DNA of 64,000 nucleotides, from positions 13,425,563-13,489,562 of the forward strand of contig NC_071348.1 of assembly GCF_027744825.2 (NCBI RefSeq), read 5' to 3'. This document shows positions 48,561 through 61,444 of the stretch, piece after piece (within the stretch, counting starts at the first letter, position 1; the number at the start of each line of letters is the position of its first letter). The stretch comes from Synchiropus splendidus. Taxonomy: Eukaryota; Chordata; Actinopteri; Syngnathiformes; Callionymidae. The notes under the pieces are model-generated. The model saw only the letters and a program-made list of their open reading frames with translations. It had not been told where the DNA came from and did not search any database. A program made the position numbers and the translations under genes.

Positions 48561-51072
48561 GGCCCAGGGAACCAGAACCAAGTGTTCAAAATCATTGCTG
48601 GTGAGCAAAGATTTAATCCAAATACGAGAAAACTCAAGACATGAACAGGAAGCCAGGAAAGAAGGGCGTCACCAACCAAAACTTGGAGCGAGGCAACAGC
48701 ACGTAGGGACCTGAAACAGAAAATAGGCAAATCAAGGTCAAGCCTTTAATTACATTGGGGAAAAAACGCACTTGGAAAAACTCACGTGGACCCAAGAACA
48801 AAAAGTGCTCTGTGGTGGAATTACCCACGCACAAGGGAGAAAACAAACTACAGATGAAAAGAAATATTGAACCGATGAAAATGATGTTTTTCTCGTTCAT
48901 GAATAGTAATACAAAAGGGAACTATCATTTATTTCATTAATATTCAGCATAAATAGGGAAAGCCCTCACGTAAATGACAATCGTCAAGTTTTAAGTCAAG
49001 TTTAAAAAAGATCTACAGGTCATACTTGGTGGATGACCATGGAGCTTGGTGAAGACAGTTCGCTGCTAATAGGCGAACTCAAGAGTGTTACCTATGTAGC
49101 CATTCTCAGCAAGTCCTTGATCATTATGACCGCGATTCACATGCGACTCTTCAATTCCAGGTGGTTCTAGCTACCCCAGGAAACCTTGGATAGGCCTCAT
49201 CTGTGTCTATAATATGCGCCATAGGCGTCTTGTTTCTGCACTACTGCAGACGTCTGAAGGTTTCACCTTCTCTGCCATGCTATTGTTCTGAGCTCTGACT
49301 TTTGAGCTGCTCATACTTTTCGGTTCATCTCCATTTTGATGGTGAGATGTACAAAATACATGATTCTTGAAATCCCTTCTTAAACATGAAAACTGAAGGC
49401 CACACCATAACAATGAGTATCTCTACTGATACAGAAAGTGCAGCAACTTTATGTCATGGAAGGCTTGACGATGAGGGCTTGTTGGAGAAATGGGTGGCAA
49501 AAGAGGAGTTTTAATATTTGACTTGGCCAAACTGCTTTGATTTTCCTTGTTGTTGATGGTGACAAATGTTGCAGTAGATGCTGCTCAAAGCTCTTCTGAG
49601 TCTGACATGGAGAGGTCTGCGAGGGAAAGTCTGTTCAACTGGCAGGTTGTTCCTCCGTCTCATTCATCTTTGAATGGGTGACACGAGGAGCCAGCCATCA
49701 ATCATGGACCCGCAACATGTACTCAGACACAAGAACCCAGATCACGTACATTCCCAATAAACCCTTCGAATGTCGGGTGATCGAGGTGATTCAGCCTCTA
49801 ATATATAAACACACTTTCAGATGGATTCCAATATTAAAATACAATACATTTCAGCGGAGAGTGTGACAACTTCTATCATTTTTATTTTATGATGACATCG
49901 CTACAGTTGATCATAAATAACAACTGAGAAAGAATCGGGAGATAAGACTTGATCATAACTGAGCAAGACTGCGGTGGAATTCGAAGGTCTTTAGTCTGTC
50001 AGCTTTTACAAATGACCGCTCATCTCTAATCGTCGCGCTCAACATTTATTTATTGTTTGTCGCTAATGTTCACTTTGTTTTCTCCATTCAGTCTCATACA
50101 GAAGCGTAATTTAAAATAAAATATTTTTCTGTTTCTGTTGCTGGTCCTAGAAGACCACGGGGGACAAACTTGTGAAGCGTATTCGCACTTCAAGTGGTTC
50201 AAGTTGCCCACTACACACACTCTTAGATATATGAAAACAAGAAGCACCATAAAACACTGGCTGACCGTGATCCCATGTTTGGCCTAGGTGCATTGATGTG
50301 CTTATGTCCTGTTATTGGGAGATTTTTCAGACCTTATCGAAGATGACTGGGACCCACATCTTGACTGCCCCACTTGGCATTTCCGCCTGCCTCTCACCAC
50401 AGTCCAAGAAGACTGGCGGGGGACTGATCTTGATCACCAGGGAAGATAAGACTCTCTGAGGGGGTCAAACATTGCATTCAGAAAGATGGGGGACAGATGC
50501 ACATATTTATTGGCACACCAGGGTTTCTGCCAGGATTTTTTGAAACTGTAGCAGAGCAGTCAGACAAAACAAAAACACCATGGAACAGAACAAGGAGCGA
50601 AAGAGAAACAGTGAAGCAGAGGGGAACATTATTGACATTCACTGAATTGGTGACAATGAAAATGGTAGTTTTTAATCATGGGAAGTAAGTCAATTTGCAG
50701 TAGTGTAGTAGTGGTGTGTATCTTCTTATGTCCAGCTAGAATGCACGACTTGAGTTCCATGACGATCGTCAGTCATTCCTAAGTTTCTTTGAGGATTTTT
50801 CCGTTAAAAGCACAGCTAAAACCTCCATGTTCATCTCCACTTCCACGATGTGTAATTTGTTTATATCAACGTTTTCACTCAAATATGTTTGATCAGGTGA
50901 AAGTTCATCTTTAAAAAGAGATCATTTTTCTGATGGTGTGGCGGCTCTCATTTAAGCCGTGGCGGTGTGCCGCGATTGTTTACATGTAGTGGACAACCTC
51001 CATAAAAACAGATTGGACATTTGTATTGTGTTTGGCGCAGGTATCAAACAAATGGTACACAGTTTTTATTTA
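48561..51072. other. Intergenic, nothing recognised
   Basis: No protein-like frame, RNA gene or clear repeat terminus was seen. Confidence 0.35.
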
Positions 51073-51332
51073 CAAGTAACATCCGACTTATGACAGGGAT
51101 CGGTGCCGACCAACCGGTCGAAAGTCGGATTGGACGTAAGTGGAATGCCATTCAAAATAGCCGAGGCGAGGGTTATAGGTGCTACTGTAGTGGTAGATGG
51201 CTGTGTGACTGTGAGATGCTGGGATACTGTGCTGCGGTGCCAGACACTGAATAAAAAAAATAAGCATCTGCTGGCCGTGGTCGTAATACGGGTGGACGTA
51301 AGTCGAACAAGTTGTAAGTCGGATGTTACTTG
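51073..51332 (+). mobile_element. Small inverted-repeat element, copy 1 (260 bases)
   Basis: Perfect 18-base terminal inverted repeats: CAAGTAACATCCGACTTA (51073-51090) and TAAGTCGGATGTTACTTG (51315-51332). The interior repeats gtcggattggacgtaagt and cgtaagtcgaac motifs. A second copy in the same orientation is at 59125-59366. A TA precedes the left end here and follows the right end of copy 2, which hints at TA target sites (Tc1/mariner-like). Superfamily unproven. Confidence 0.85.
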
Positions 51333-52469
51333 TTTTTAATATTTTTTTAAATTCCTTGTTTCTCTTGTAATTGGGTCTTATTTATTCATTTATAAACAAT
51401 TTTAATTTAAATTTTGATCTCTGTTTTGATTTTTTTGGGGAAAAAATAAGTCTAAAAAATAAGTAATCTGCGATCCACCATTGATTTGAGTTTAATCTGC
51501 TGCCTGTCTTGACACATTTTACAAAGGATTTCCTGTAATAACTAACTAAATCAGCAGGGTTTTTCTTCGTCCTTCTGCAATCAAAGCGAAGCAAGGCGTC
51601 ATTAGGAGAACAATAGCTTATTCAAAGTAGTGCGGCATTGTTGGCTGATTTGAGTGCCTTCACCATGCTGCGTAATTAAAGCACAGTTCGATGAGGAACT
51701 GGTGTATTCGTCTTTGGTTTGCGTGCAGACAGGGACGGACCCATCGTCCATATTGGATTCATGCGTATGAAGAGCAGATGTTTCTCATGGCTATATGCTT
51801 CTATTCATTGAATGACATACAGTACAGTGCTTCCCAGTGGATTAGTTTCGGTTCAGACGCAGGCGCGGCGCTGTGTTCAGTGTTTGTGCTCTTGTGTTCA
51901 TCTGAACGAACAACCAACATATCAATTATTTATCTTGTGTGCTGCTCAATCAGATACTCTGAATCCATTTCTGTCCGTCGTCCACCTGCAGGGATTACAG
52001 GATGATGGGACACACCAGGCTGCTTTCTCTGTTCATTAGCATGCTGCCGACGTAGTGCCCACGAGGGCCTCTGGATGTGACACAGTTGGTGTTGCAGGAT
52101 AAGAAATCGGTGAGCTCACAGTGGCTATGGTTTTACACGGGAATCTACTGTCCACACTTGTTCCTGCTTGGAACTACTGAAGATATCACAATGAGGAGGG
52201 CAGTTTAGGCTCTAAAGTGAGTGAGTAAACAGATATTCTTGTGGAGTTTTTCCAAACTGTGCAAGTCATTGACTTCTTTTTAGTGCTCACTTTGTCACAT
52301 GACAATCACTGTTTTTTTTTACTCGTCGGGTGATGTCCAGACCCCGAAAGGGGAGACCCAACCTTGTAAAGTTGCCCTTTAGTGAAAGTGTTTATTTTAA
52401 TTTAAACCAGCATCTCGACACTCTCTCCATCTTTAGTAGCTTTGTAGTATTTGCCACCACTTGAAGTGT
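51333..52469. other. Intergenic, nothing recognised
   Basis: AT-rich first 150 bases, then unremarkable sequence without recognised features. Confidence 0.35.
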
Positions 52470-53236
52470 GAATTCAGAGTCAGAATCAAGTTTATTGCCA
52501 TGGTTAGTGGGGTTCCCACCAACTAGGAAAGTGCTTTGGAATAAAGTGTTGACAAAAACATATGATATAAAATAAAATAAAATGTGTGACAGCCGAGGGG
52601 AAGTAGCCGTTCGGGAGGTTCTGGTCTGGATGGACCGTAGCCTCCTGCCAGAGGGAAGAGGGACAAACAGTCCATGACCAGGGTGAGAAGGGTCGGCTCT
52701 GATCCGACCTGCACGTCTCTGGGTCCTGGAGACATACAGGTCAAGAACAGGTGGCAGTCTGCAACCGATCACCTTTTCAGCAGAACGCATGATGCGCTGC
52801 AGTCTGCACTTGTCCCTGGAGGTGGCGCTGTTGTATCAGACGACAATGGAGGAGGTGAGGATGGACTGGATGATGGCTGTGTGGAACTCCACCAGCAACT
52901 TCGTCGGCAGTCATAGTTTTCGTAGCTGCCTCAAGAAGAACATTCTCTGCTAGGCCTTCTTGAAGAGGGACCTGATGGTTGAGGTCCTTGGTGATGGTGG
53001 TTCCCAGGAAGCAGAAGGAGTCCACAATGGGAATGGGTGAACCAGCCAAAATGTGAGGGGACGGAGGGGCTGTGATTCTCCTGAAGTCCATGATCATCTC
53101 CACTGTCCTCTGGGGGTTGAGCTCCAGGTTGTTGTAGCTGCACCAGGACACCAGCCGCTCCACCTCCCTCCTGTAAGCCGACTCATCTCCGTCTGAGATG
53201 AGCCCGATGATGGTGGTGTCATCGCAGCAAACCTCC
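52470..53236 (-). pseudogene. L2/Rex1-group LINE 3' fragment with decayed reverse transcriptase
   Basis: On the minus strand it starts in the catalytic box region (TTTGCTGCGATGACACCACC, a frameshifted FADDTT). It then reads REVERLVSWCSYNNLELN, VEMIMDFRR and FCFLGTTI, loses frame, and recovers CRLPPVLDLYVSRTQRRAG, ADPSHPGHGLF and PLPSGRRLRSIQ. It ends with atggcaataaacttgattctgactctgaattc, the usual tail. Several frameshifts divide it into short frames, so it is dead. The motif order fits the CR1/L2/Rex1 group of fish LINEs. The 5' two thirds are missing. Confidence 0.88.
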
Positions 53237-54502
53237 CTCTGTTAGCTGTCATACTTTCTGCCCCGCATCTCTTTTCATTCTTGTCGCAGCTAAAAACTAT
53301 TCATCCGCAGCTCGCCTCTGCAAACGCTTCATAAAAGTTCTACTTTCACATCAAATGCTGTGAGAATCTTCTGAGACGTACAGTAATATAGAGCAAATAC
53401 ATAAAACTGTTTTGTACCACGACTGTGATTCACTGCATGCGTGACATTTCTCACTCCAGACTGCTCTTCTCTAAATGTCATGAATCTTATTGCTCTAAGT
53501 TTCATGACGAAATAAATATTTTAGCTTGCAGGGGTTCAAATCCATGCTGCGGGTGATGTGAAAATCCCGCCGACATGATGAGCAAGGAGGCTTGTTAGTC
53601 AGCGCTGACTGTGAACAGCCCATGACCTTTGACCTGTAATTGGAGCTGTAAACTGTTTGGAATCCCCTCTAGTGTGTCCGTAACACACCACAGTCAGACT
53701 GCGATTGAAAAACAGGGTGACCGAGGCTGTTAATGAATAATATAGAGACAAGGATTTATGAGGCTGTGAAGCGGGACTGGTTAACATTTTTATTCTGTTT
53801 GGGCAGGTATTAAGCCCATTACATATTTGTGTGTTTAACCTCTGTCAATGTGGGCGCGCAACAGTTAAACTAGGATTAATATGAAAACATCTGTTTAAAT
53901 TGACTTTAATGAGATTTTCTACTTTCAAATAATGCATAAAAAAATTGTGTCTAAAATTATTCATTCTATAAATTATGAATTATTTTCTCAGATCTTAAAA
54001 ATGTCCATCTTTAAACCACTCTACAAACTGTTTTTGGTAACTTTATTTAAATCCGTTTTAATGAATAAATGGTATTCATGTCTTCATTATTATTATGATT
54101 TCATCATGTGTTACATACATTCTTGGTTGGCTGACTAATATATTCAATTTATCTTCAGGTATGTGAATATTTAGTTTCCCTGTTATCGAGAGCTTCTTTT
54201 AAAATGTTTTACTTTGCTCAATAGATTATTGCTGGCCTCCAACAAAGAGTCCATTATTTGATAATTCAGATAAAATATGCAACCAATTATATTGTTTATA
54301 CTTTCGCTGAACTTCCTCACACTGCAAAATGGAAAGTGGGATTCCTCATTCTGGCGATTCATGTCCCAAACTGCTCACACAGAATTAGGAATATAAATCA
54401 CGTCAGGCATCAGAGTGAGACATATTAGTGGAAATCAAGAGCGGCTTATTACTGCAGCTTTTATGCGATTATAAATAAGTAAATGAGCGATTAATCCATG
54501 GT
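53237..54502. other. Intergenic, AT-rich, nothing recognised
   Basis: A ggttcaaatcc motif at about 53528 resembles a tRNA B box but has no matching A box or stems. No gene recognised. Confidence 0.35.
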
Positions 54503-55320
54503 ATCATCGCATCAATCTTATTAACAAAAACAATTTTCTCAGCTAAATCACTGTAGGCAACTCAAACACAAACAGTAAATGGGCTGTTTTAGGAAACACT
54601 GCTCTTATTCCGACTGAAAATGAATGTAACACCAATAATAATTGCTTAGCAATAACGTAGGCTTGCAAAATAATTTGATAAAAACTATTAAAAATATCTC
54701 ACTGGAGGGGGAAAAAGCACTCACACAACTCCCTTGATGCATTGTATCAGTCATAGTAATGGTTTACTCAGGGGGCCGAAAGCTCGATTTCTTTTTGGTC
54801 GCTGTCAGATACTCTCATTAGAACTAATGCGGGCCACACACATAACTATTATCAGCCTGTTTTTGTCCCGATTTTACTCCTTTCTGACCAAGGATTGTTA
54901 ACCCTTGATAATCGTAACTCTTTTATAAGATCATCCTCTCAGAGAATCCTGCAGTCTGTTGTGTGCTAAGAGTGAAGTTTCCCCGATAGCTGGCTCTCAA
55001 AACAGAGACCAACAACTGTGTTAAATATTTCCAACCAAAATTCTTCATTGTGTGTGGGGACGGCCGATCGCTCTTGGAATGGAATGGAGCCAATCCAGAA
55101 GCGATCGGACAGAGAAACAAGAAAGTAAAGGAGGATGTTTTGCAAACCTTTGGGGATTCTTCCAGTTAAAAATGCATAAAACCACTATCACCTGAAGCAC
55201 TTTCATGTTATGAGTTGTGTTTTCGCTTTCATCCTCATGTGTGGGGTCTCTGACGGATAAAAAAGATTTTTAAATTCTTTTTGCGTGTAGTAACTTAGGT
55301 GCATCTTTGCTATTGCACTC
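54503..55320 (+). repeat. 818-base direct duplication, copy 1
   Basis: Starts atcatcgcatcaatcttatt and ends catctttgctattgcactc. Repeated at 56233-57046 with, by my reading, about a dozen substitutions and one 4-base deletion (gctgtcagatac versus gctgatac), so roughly 98% identical. No TG...CA ends, no coding frame of recognised family. Confidence 0.95.
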
Positions 55321-56232
55321 ATGCAGGCAAAACTAACACAGCAAATCAAGGGGAAACTGACATCAAACTGCCGAAGTGGTGGATATTATGCTTGAATTGG
55401 CAGCGTGCACTGAGGGCTTGGGACAGACTGGTCAGCATGCAAGACAAATCAAACAAGCTCAGGAAAATAATGTGCAAAGAAAATCAGACAATTTAACTCA
55501 GGTAAATAAGGTCCGTTCTCAGCTGTCGAAGGCCCTGTTGACCCAATGTCAGATATTTAAAGCCTTTTTAACTCGCTATCTTCCTCATATTGCCAAAATG
55601 TCACTCTTCAAATATCTATACTGCTCCATTCTTTGCTGCTGTCGGATTTAATTTAGCTTGGATCGATGATGTTCACTTCCACCTTAGTCAGCGGCTTCTA
55701 AGACTTTCTGGGACTTTCCCAAGACGCTACCCATCCATCAGAAGTGATTGCTTTCCAATATGTTCGGCTGGTTTATTAACAAGACATTAAACGTCATCTA
55801 AACACATCACCCAATCACTCAGCACGGACACTTGCCACTTGTTTAACATCTGCTTTTCATGTGGAAATAGAACAGATAAAACAAGAGGTACATGGATGTT
55901 GAAGGGATCAGACAAAGACCTGTTCCCCAGGTGGAGCGGAAGTTATGTCACCCAGCAGCATTGTTTTGAAGGGTGTTAAAGCCTGAACATAATTTTCCCT
56001 GTGGCCTGAGTTCGTCTTTCAAAGCTAGGTGGAGTATCTGCCACTAAAGCAATCCTTCAACGGGTAAGCATCCTCTGATCGATGAGATTGGAACACCCTG
56101 GGAGCCACCTGCCAGTGCTCGGTGATACGGACAAAAGATGGTGGACACATTAGTGACGCAGTGTTGGAGAAATCTTGCTTGAACTTGAATGAGTGTTTAT
56201 GATTACTCAAAACTTAGAGGCCTCTTAGCTTG
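55321..56232. other. Spacer between the two 818-base copies
   Basis: 912 bases of single-copy sequence. It has no primer-binding site after copy 1 and no polypurine tract before copy 2 on either strand, so the pair is unlikely to be LTRs. A 91-codon frame at 55376-55651 (plus, MVDIMLELAACTEGLGQTGQ...) is unrecognised. Confidence 0.6.
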
Positions 56233-57046
56233 ATCATCGCATCAATCTTATTAACAAAAACAATATTCTCAGCTAAATCACTGTAGGCAACTCAAACACA
56301 AACAGTAAATGGGCTGTTTTAGGAAACACTGCTCTTATTCCGACTGAAAATGAATGTAACACCAATAATAATTGCTTAGCAATAACGAAGGCTTGCAAAA
56401 TAATTTGATAAAAACTATTAAAAATATCTCACTGGAGGGGGAAAAAGCACTCACACAACTCCCATGATGCATTGTATCAGTCATAGTAATGGTTTACTCA
56501 GGGGGCCGAAAGCTCGATTTGTTTTTGGTCGCTGATACTCTCATTAGAACTAATGCGGGCCACACACATAACTATTATCAGTCTGTTTTTGTCCCGATTT
56601 TACTCCTTTCTGACCAAGGATTGTTAACCCTTGATAATCGTAACTCTTTTATAAGATCATCCTCTCAGAGAATCCTGCAGTGTGTTGTGTGCTAAAAGTG
56701 AATTTTCCCCAATAGCTGGTTCTCAAAACAGAGACCAACAACTGTGTTAAATATTTCCAACCAAAATTCTTCATTGTGTGTGGGGACGGCCGATCGCTCT
56801 TGGAATGGAATGGAGCCAATCCAGAAGCGATCGGACAGAGAAACAAGAAAGTAAAGGAGGATGTTTTGCAAACCTTTGGGGATTCTTCCAGTTAAAAATG
56901 CATAAAACCACTATCACCTGAAGCACTTTCATGTTATGAGTTGTGTTTTCGCTTTCATCCTAATGTGTGGGGTCTCTGACGGATAAAAAAGATTTTTAAA
57001 TTCTTTTTGCGTGTAGTAACTTAGGTGCATCTTTGCTATTGCGCTC
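56233..57046 (+). repeat. 818-base direct duplication, copy 2 (814 bases)
   Basis: Second copy of 54503-55320, offset 1730 bases. The 4-base length difference is explained by one deletion near 56533. High identity implies a recent event or ongoing gene conversion. Confidence 0.95.
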
Positions 57047-57218
57047 TTCGTCTAGAAGTGAAGGGCATACCTACGTTGTAAAGATTACATGTGCATTTTG
57101 ATACAGGATGTTGGAGACATGGGTAAGTGTGTAGAACCCCAGTGCAGAAGACAGGACCAAGGACAGTGAAGATGCTCTGGCCATCTTATTATGATCTATT
57201 CTATGCTCTACTCTACTT

Positions 57219-57261
<43 letters not shown>

Positions 57262-57329
57262 GGCGGATAGATAGATGGCGGATAGATAGATAGATAGATA
57301 AATAGACAGGTAGATAGACAGATATACAT

Positions 57330-57367
<38 letters not shown>

Positions 57368-57446
57368 GATGGATAGACAGATAGACAGGTAGACAGGTAG
57401 ATAGACAGATATACATATAGATAGATAGATAGATAGAAAGATGACG

Positions 57447-57492
<46 letters not shown>

Positions 57493-57515
57493 CAGGTAGA
57501 TAGACAGATATACAT

Positions 57516-57548
<33 letters not shown>

Positions 57549-57629
57549 CAGATAGATAGATAGATAGATAGATAGACAGGTAGACAGGTAGATAGACAGA
57601 TATACATATAGATAGATAGATAGATGACG

Positions 57630-57724
<95 letters not shown>

Positions 57725-57822
57725 GGCGGATAGATAGATAAATAGACAGGTAGATAGGCAGATATACATATAGATAGATAGATAGATAGACAGGTAGACA
57801 GGTAGATAGACAGATATACAAC

Positions 57823-57864
<42 letters not shown>
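57219..57864. repeat. GATA/TATC tetranucleotide array with higher-order repeats
   Basis: About 645 bases of gata units. They are interrupted by a compound block gacaggtagatagacagata-tacatatag that recurs six times (near 57305, 57385, 57491, 57575, 57745 and 57789), and by tgg/tga-cggata variants. All three minus-strand frames are open and give long Tyr-Leu-Ser-Ile repeats, which are not proteins. The array directly abuts a LINE 3' end and so probably grew from its tail. Confidence 0.97.
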
Positions 57865-57920
57865 CTTTATTGATCTCCGAAGAGAAATTCCCATTACCAG
57901 CAGCATGACAGGTGGAAACA
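57862..57920 (-). mobile_element. Rex1/L2-group LINE 3' end seeding the GATA array
   Basis: On the minus strand: gggaatttctcttcggagatcaataaagtatc followed by the TATC array. This matches the fish LINE ending (GGAATTTCCCCTCGGGGATCAATAAAGTATCTATC). The body further upstream (right) was not recognised. Confidence 0.8.
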
Positions 57921-59124
57921 TAAGAGCAAGTAAAAAACAATGCTACAAATAAGATAAGAAAAAACAACAACAGTCCAGCATGTGAATGTGTGTGTGTGTC
58001 GCGACCTAACTTGATCTGAGCTCCGCCTTTGTAATTCCCTCCATTTTGTGTGAGTCTGGTGGTAAGGTGAATGCAGATGACAGCGCAAAGCTTGTGCGTC
58101 CCTCACTTGTAAGGTGCAGAAGTGGCTCATTGTTTGGTGGGTAGAAGGCCAGAAGCAGCGACCAATAGTGAAGGTGCTTGTGTCGTGTGGCAGCGAGCAA
58201 CAGAGGTCAAGGATCTCCTTCCAGAAGCAAAAAAGAAGAAAGAGTCCACGATGATGGAGACCGTGAAAAACAAGGAGAGAAGAGGCCCGATCAGAGCGTC
58301 TGGCATGGGGAAGTGACCACGCAGACCCTAATGCCACAAGAAATATTGCTCCTGCGTAAAGGCAAGAGCAGCAGCAAAGAAGGGTAAAAAAAGAGGGATG
58401 TAGAGTTGAGATGATGGATGCGGTGCTCTCGTTTCGTGCCCCCTAACGAACACTCTAATTAGTGTTTGTGTAATTCCACACTGTCTCCTCCGCCTGCTCA
58501 TCTTAATTAACTACATTCATCTTCCCCTCCCTTCATCCATCCCTTTCTCATAGCCCCTCTCTCTCCCTCAGCCCTCCTAAAATAACACACTGACTGTCTG
58601 AACCCACCTGGACCAGACCTGCTTTTACTTAAGCACTATCTCTCCTTCCATCCCCTGTCACCTGTTTTTTACTCCCTCCTCCTCTCGCAGCCAGCGTTTT
58701 TCTACATTCTGAGAGCTTTCTGAGACCCGTTCTCACTTCACCTCCGTACTTTTCTGCAGTGGTTGTTGGAGCGGGGCCACCCGTGCCGGTCTCCAGGGTT
58801 TTGAACACCAGTTTAGTCGTCCAAGTTGGACATTTTATCAAGCCATCTCAGCGGTGCTGGTGGAAATAGACTTATTCACTGCGATTATTGCCGCGACGTA
58901 TTGGGGTGTTTAAATAATCCCATTGCACTTTCTTCAAGCGACGATTCTTCCGAATTGTTCGACCAGCATTGCTGGGGTTATAGGTCATGAGTGGGTGGGT
59001 TTGGGGTTTCAACAGATGTTGAGAGCAAGATTGGGGAATGACCTTGTTGTCAACCAGTGTTATCCTTTGGCAAAAGCCCTTGATAGTGAGTGGCTTTTGG
59101 TTAGTGTATTTCAAATCCAATATT
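57921..59124. other. Intergenic, nothing recognised
   Basis: A short (TG)n lies near 57987-57999 and a C/T-rich tract near 58515-58700. Open frames here are unconvincing. Confidence 0.35.
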
Positions 59125-59366
59125 CAAATAACACCCAACTTAGGACAGGGATCGGTTCCGACCAGCCGTTCAGATTGGATGTAAGTCGAATGCCATTCAA
59201 AATAGCTGATGGAAGGTTTACAGGTACTACTGTAGCCCGCGATGCCGGGCTGCTACGTGCTGCGGTGCCAGACATTGAATAATTAAAAAAAAAAAAGCAT
59301 CTGCTGGCCGTGGTCGTAAGTACGAGTGGACATAAGTCGGGCAGGTTGTAGGTCGCATGTTACTTG
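59125..59366 (+). mobile_element. Small inverted-repeat element, copy 2 (242 bases)
   Basis: Decayed copy of 51073-51332 in the same orientation. Left end caaataacacccaactta, right end taggtcgcatgttacttg. The interior matches through gaatgccattcaaaatagc, gctgcggtgccagaca.tgaataa and aagcatctgctggccgtggtcgtaa. Older than copy 1, judging by its imperfect ends. Confidence 0.85.
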
Positions 59367-59689
59367 TAGTTGAAAAGGAATGCAGAGCAGCGAACTTGCG
59401 AACTAAAGTTTGCGAACCGAAGTTGGGCACAGATAAAATTGTTATATCTGCCAAGCACCAACTCATGAAGACAAAATTAGGATTGTTACATCTGTGGTGC
59501 ACCCCGATAATCTCTAAACAGTACACTGTGATTCTGTTTCAGCACAGATCGAAGAGCATCCTTCAATCCAGAAACCTTGCATGTTCACACACAATAAAAC
59601 AAAAAAAAGACATCACGAGCGGAAAAACAGCACACAACATAGAAGTCCACAGGATGATGGTGGTTTTAAAGGAAAATCCCAAAAGAAAC

Positions 59690-60065
59690 AACCGGACTAT
59701 AAGCCGCTACTTTTTCCTCGCGGTCTTGAACCCTGTGGCTTATCCAACGACGCGGCTAAGATATGGATTTTTCCAGGCTAAAGAATGTGGCTGCCAAGAC
59801 AAAAATAAAACCGATGACATCACAGGCATTTTATTTACCTAAAGCGCTCAAAATGTTTTCCACAGAGCCGATCTCCTGGAGGCCCAGAGATGAGAAGCAG
59901 CAGCTGAGACCGGCTGTGGTGCCAAAACAGTGCATTTTGAGCGCATTAATGCAAATAAAAGATGTGAGGAGCTCATGATTCAAGTTCTGAACATTGCCAA
60001 ATTTGTTTCAAGAGTCTCAGTCCGTTTTCAAAACTAGTTCAGAAGTGGTCCTCGTGGTCGCTTCT
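59690..60065 (+). mobile_element. 'ataagccgc' interspersed repeat, copy 3
   Basis: Begins ccggactataagccgctac, then gtggcttatccaacgacgcggctaagatatgg. Later it holds aaataaaagatgtgaggagctcatgattcaagt and ttttcaaaactagttcagaag, which parallel 38450-38540. It supplies the opposite end of the family compared with copy 2; its right part is missing. Confidence 0.7.
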
Positions 60066-61444
60066 TGACTGGCTGCGTTTTACTCCATGTTACAGTTCAC
60101 ATGGGGAGTGGCTGGCTCTCCCTGCAGACACGGACTTTTGGTCCAAATATTGAACCATGTTTGTCATTTGCGATTGTTCAGGCCAGACAGTTTTAGAGTG
60201 GATTATCTGGACGAATTCACTCTAAACACACCTCACACAGACGGATTATCGGTGAAACTTCAGAGTAGAATAGGGAAGATATATTACCATAAACTGCTCG
60301 TGTTTGACCAGTCAGTCATTATGTTAATAATTACTCATTAATGTGACTATATTTTACCAAGCAGTGGTCACTGAAAGTTCAATCGTAGCAGCATTATAAT
60401 GACTCATAATCATCAGTAAATTAGCCAATAATTGGCTTTTAATGGTTAAAATGTTCTGAATCTAATGTGTAACCAGAGTCTCTTACTGGATCATCTTATG
60501 AGTGTATCAGAGTGTGTGGCCCCATTAGCTGTGTATGCAGAGGAATTACTTTTTGTCAACTGCTGTTACGTCACAGTCCTGCATAATTCACATCTCTAAG
60601 TTTTGTAGCATTAACACTGAAGGGTTCCGTCAATGCTTTTGCATGTCGTCCAAATAGGTTGTCCCTAATGCCTACAGGCAGGATAAATGGGCTGGGAACT
60701 GCATCCTACAGCAAACTCTATCCTTTTAAGTGCTCAGCTTCACATAATGCAGATCAGTTACGCCAAAGTCAAATGGCCTTTTGCCCCAGACAAAACATAC
60801 ACGCAGCTGTCTTCTCATAATGGACCGTTTCTAAGAAAGCTTTTTTTATTGCCTAGTTAATAGTCAACACAAAGGCTTTGGACAGGCAACGAAATGCATC
60901 AAGACAAGGGCATTAAATATGCACATTGAATCTTGACATTAAACTCATTTGGATGGAATATAATTTTTTTTATATATTATATATAATAAATATATTAGAT
61001 TTTTAATCTTTTATCTTACTTTGAATGAAAGATATATGTAAAAAATGAAGCAGATAAGGTGAAAAAAATGGGAGGGAACTTGTTACGATTCGGAATTAGA
61101 TGTTAAGTTAATATAAAGCCAAATTTCAGACAATTTCTTGTCAAAAATGAAGTGATGAATGTCAGAGTGATGTCAAGTGATAACCACCAGCAAAGAGTCT
61201 TGACAGGAAGAACACACTTAATCATGAATATTAGAGCAAACTCGGCAAAACAGAAAGAAGTGTGGGCGTCGCTGAACCGGGAGAGAGACACGCACAAAAC
61301 CCAGGAATAAATCTGAAAACACAGAACTAATGAGAATCAGAATAGATAGAGAAAAAAAGACGACAAACAAACCATGAAACAAACCAGCTAAATGAAAGAC
61401 CAGGAAGCAACTTAGCAAGTGAAAGCCAAATTACACAGCAAATT
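60066..61444. other. Intergenic, AT-rich, nothing recognised
   Basis: Very AT-rich near 60960-61010. No recognised features. Confidence 0.35.

Noticed and set aside
53520..53545. ggttcaaatcc as the T arm/B box of a tRNA gene
   Set aside because: The flanking bases do not form a 5-base T stem and there is no A box or acceptor stem upstream; at most a SINE trace.
54503..57046. The two 818-base copies as LTRs of a retroelement
   Set aside because: No TG...CA ends, no tRNA primer-binding site after the first copy, no polypurine tract before the second on either strand, and no gag/pol frame in the 912-base spacer.
57071..57970. Very long open frames (up to 299 codons) on the minus strand with Tyr-Leu-Ser-Ile repeats
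   Set aside because: They are translations of the GATA/TATC microsatellite, open in all three frames, with no recognised domain outside the array.
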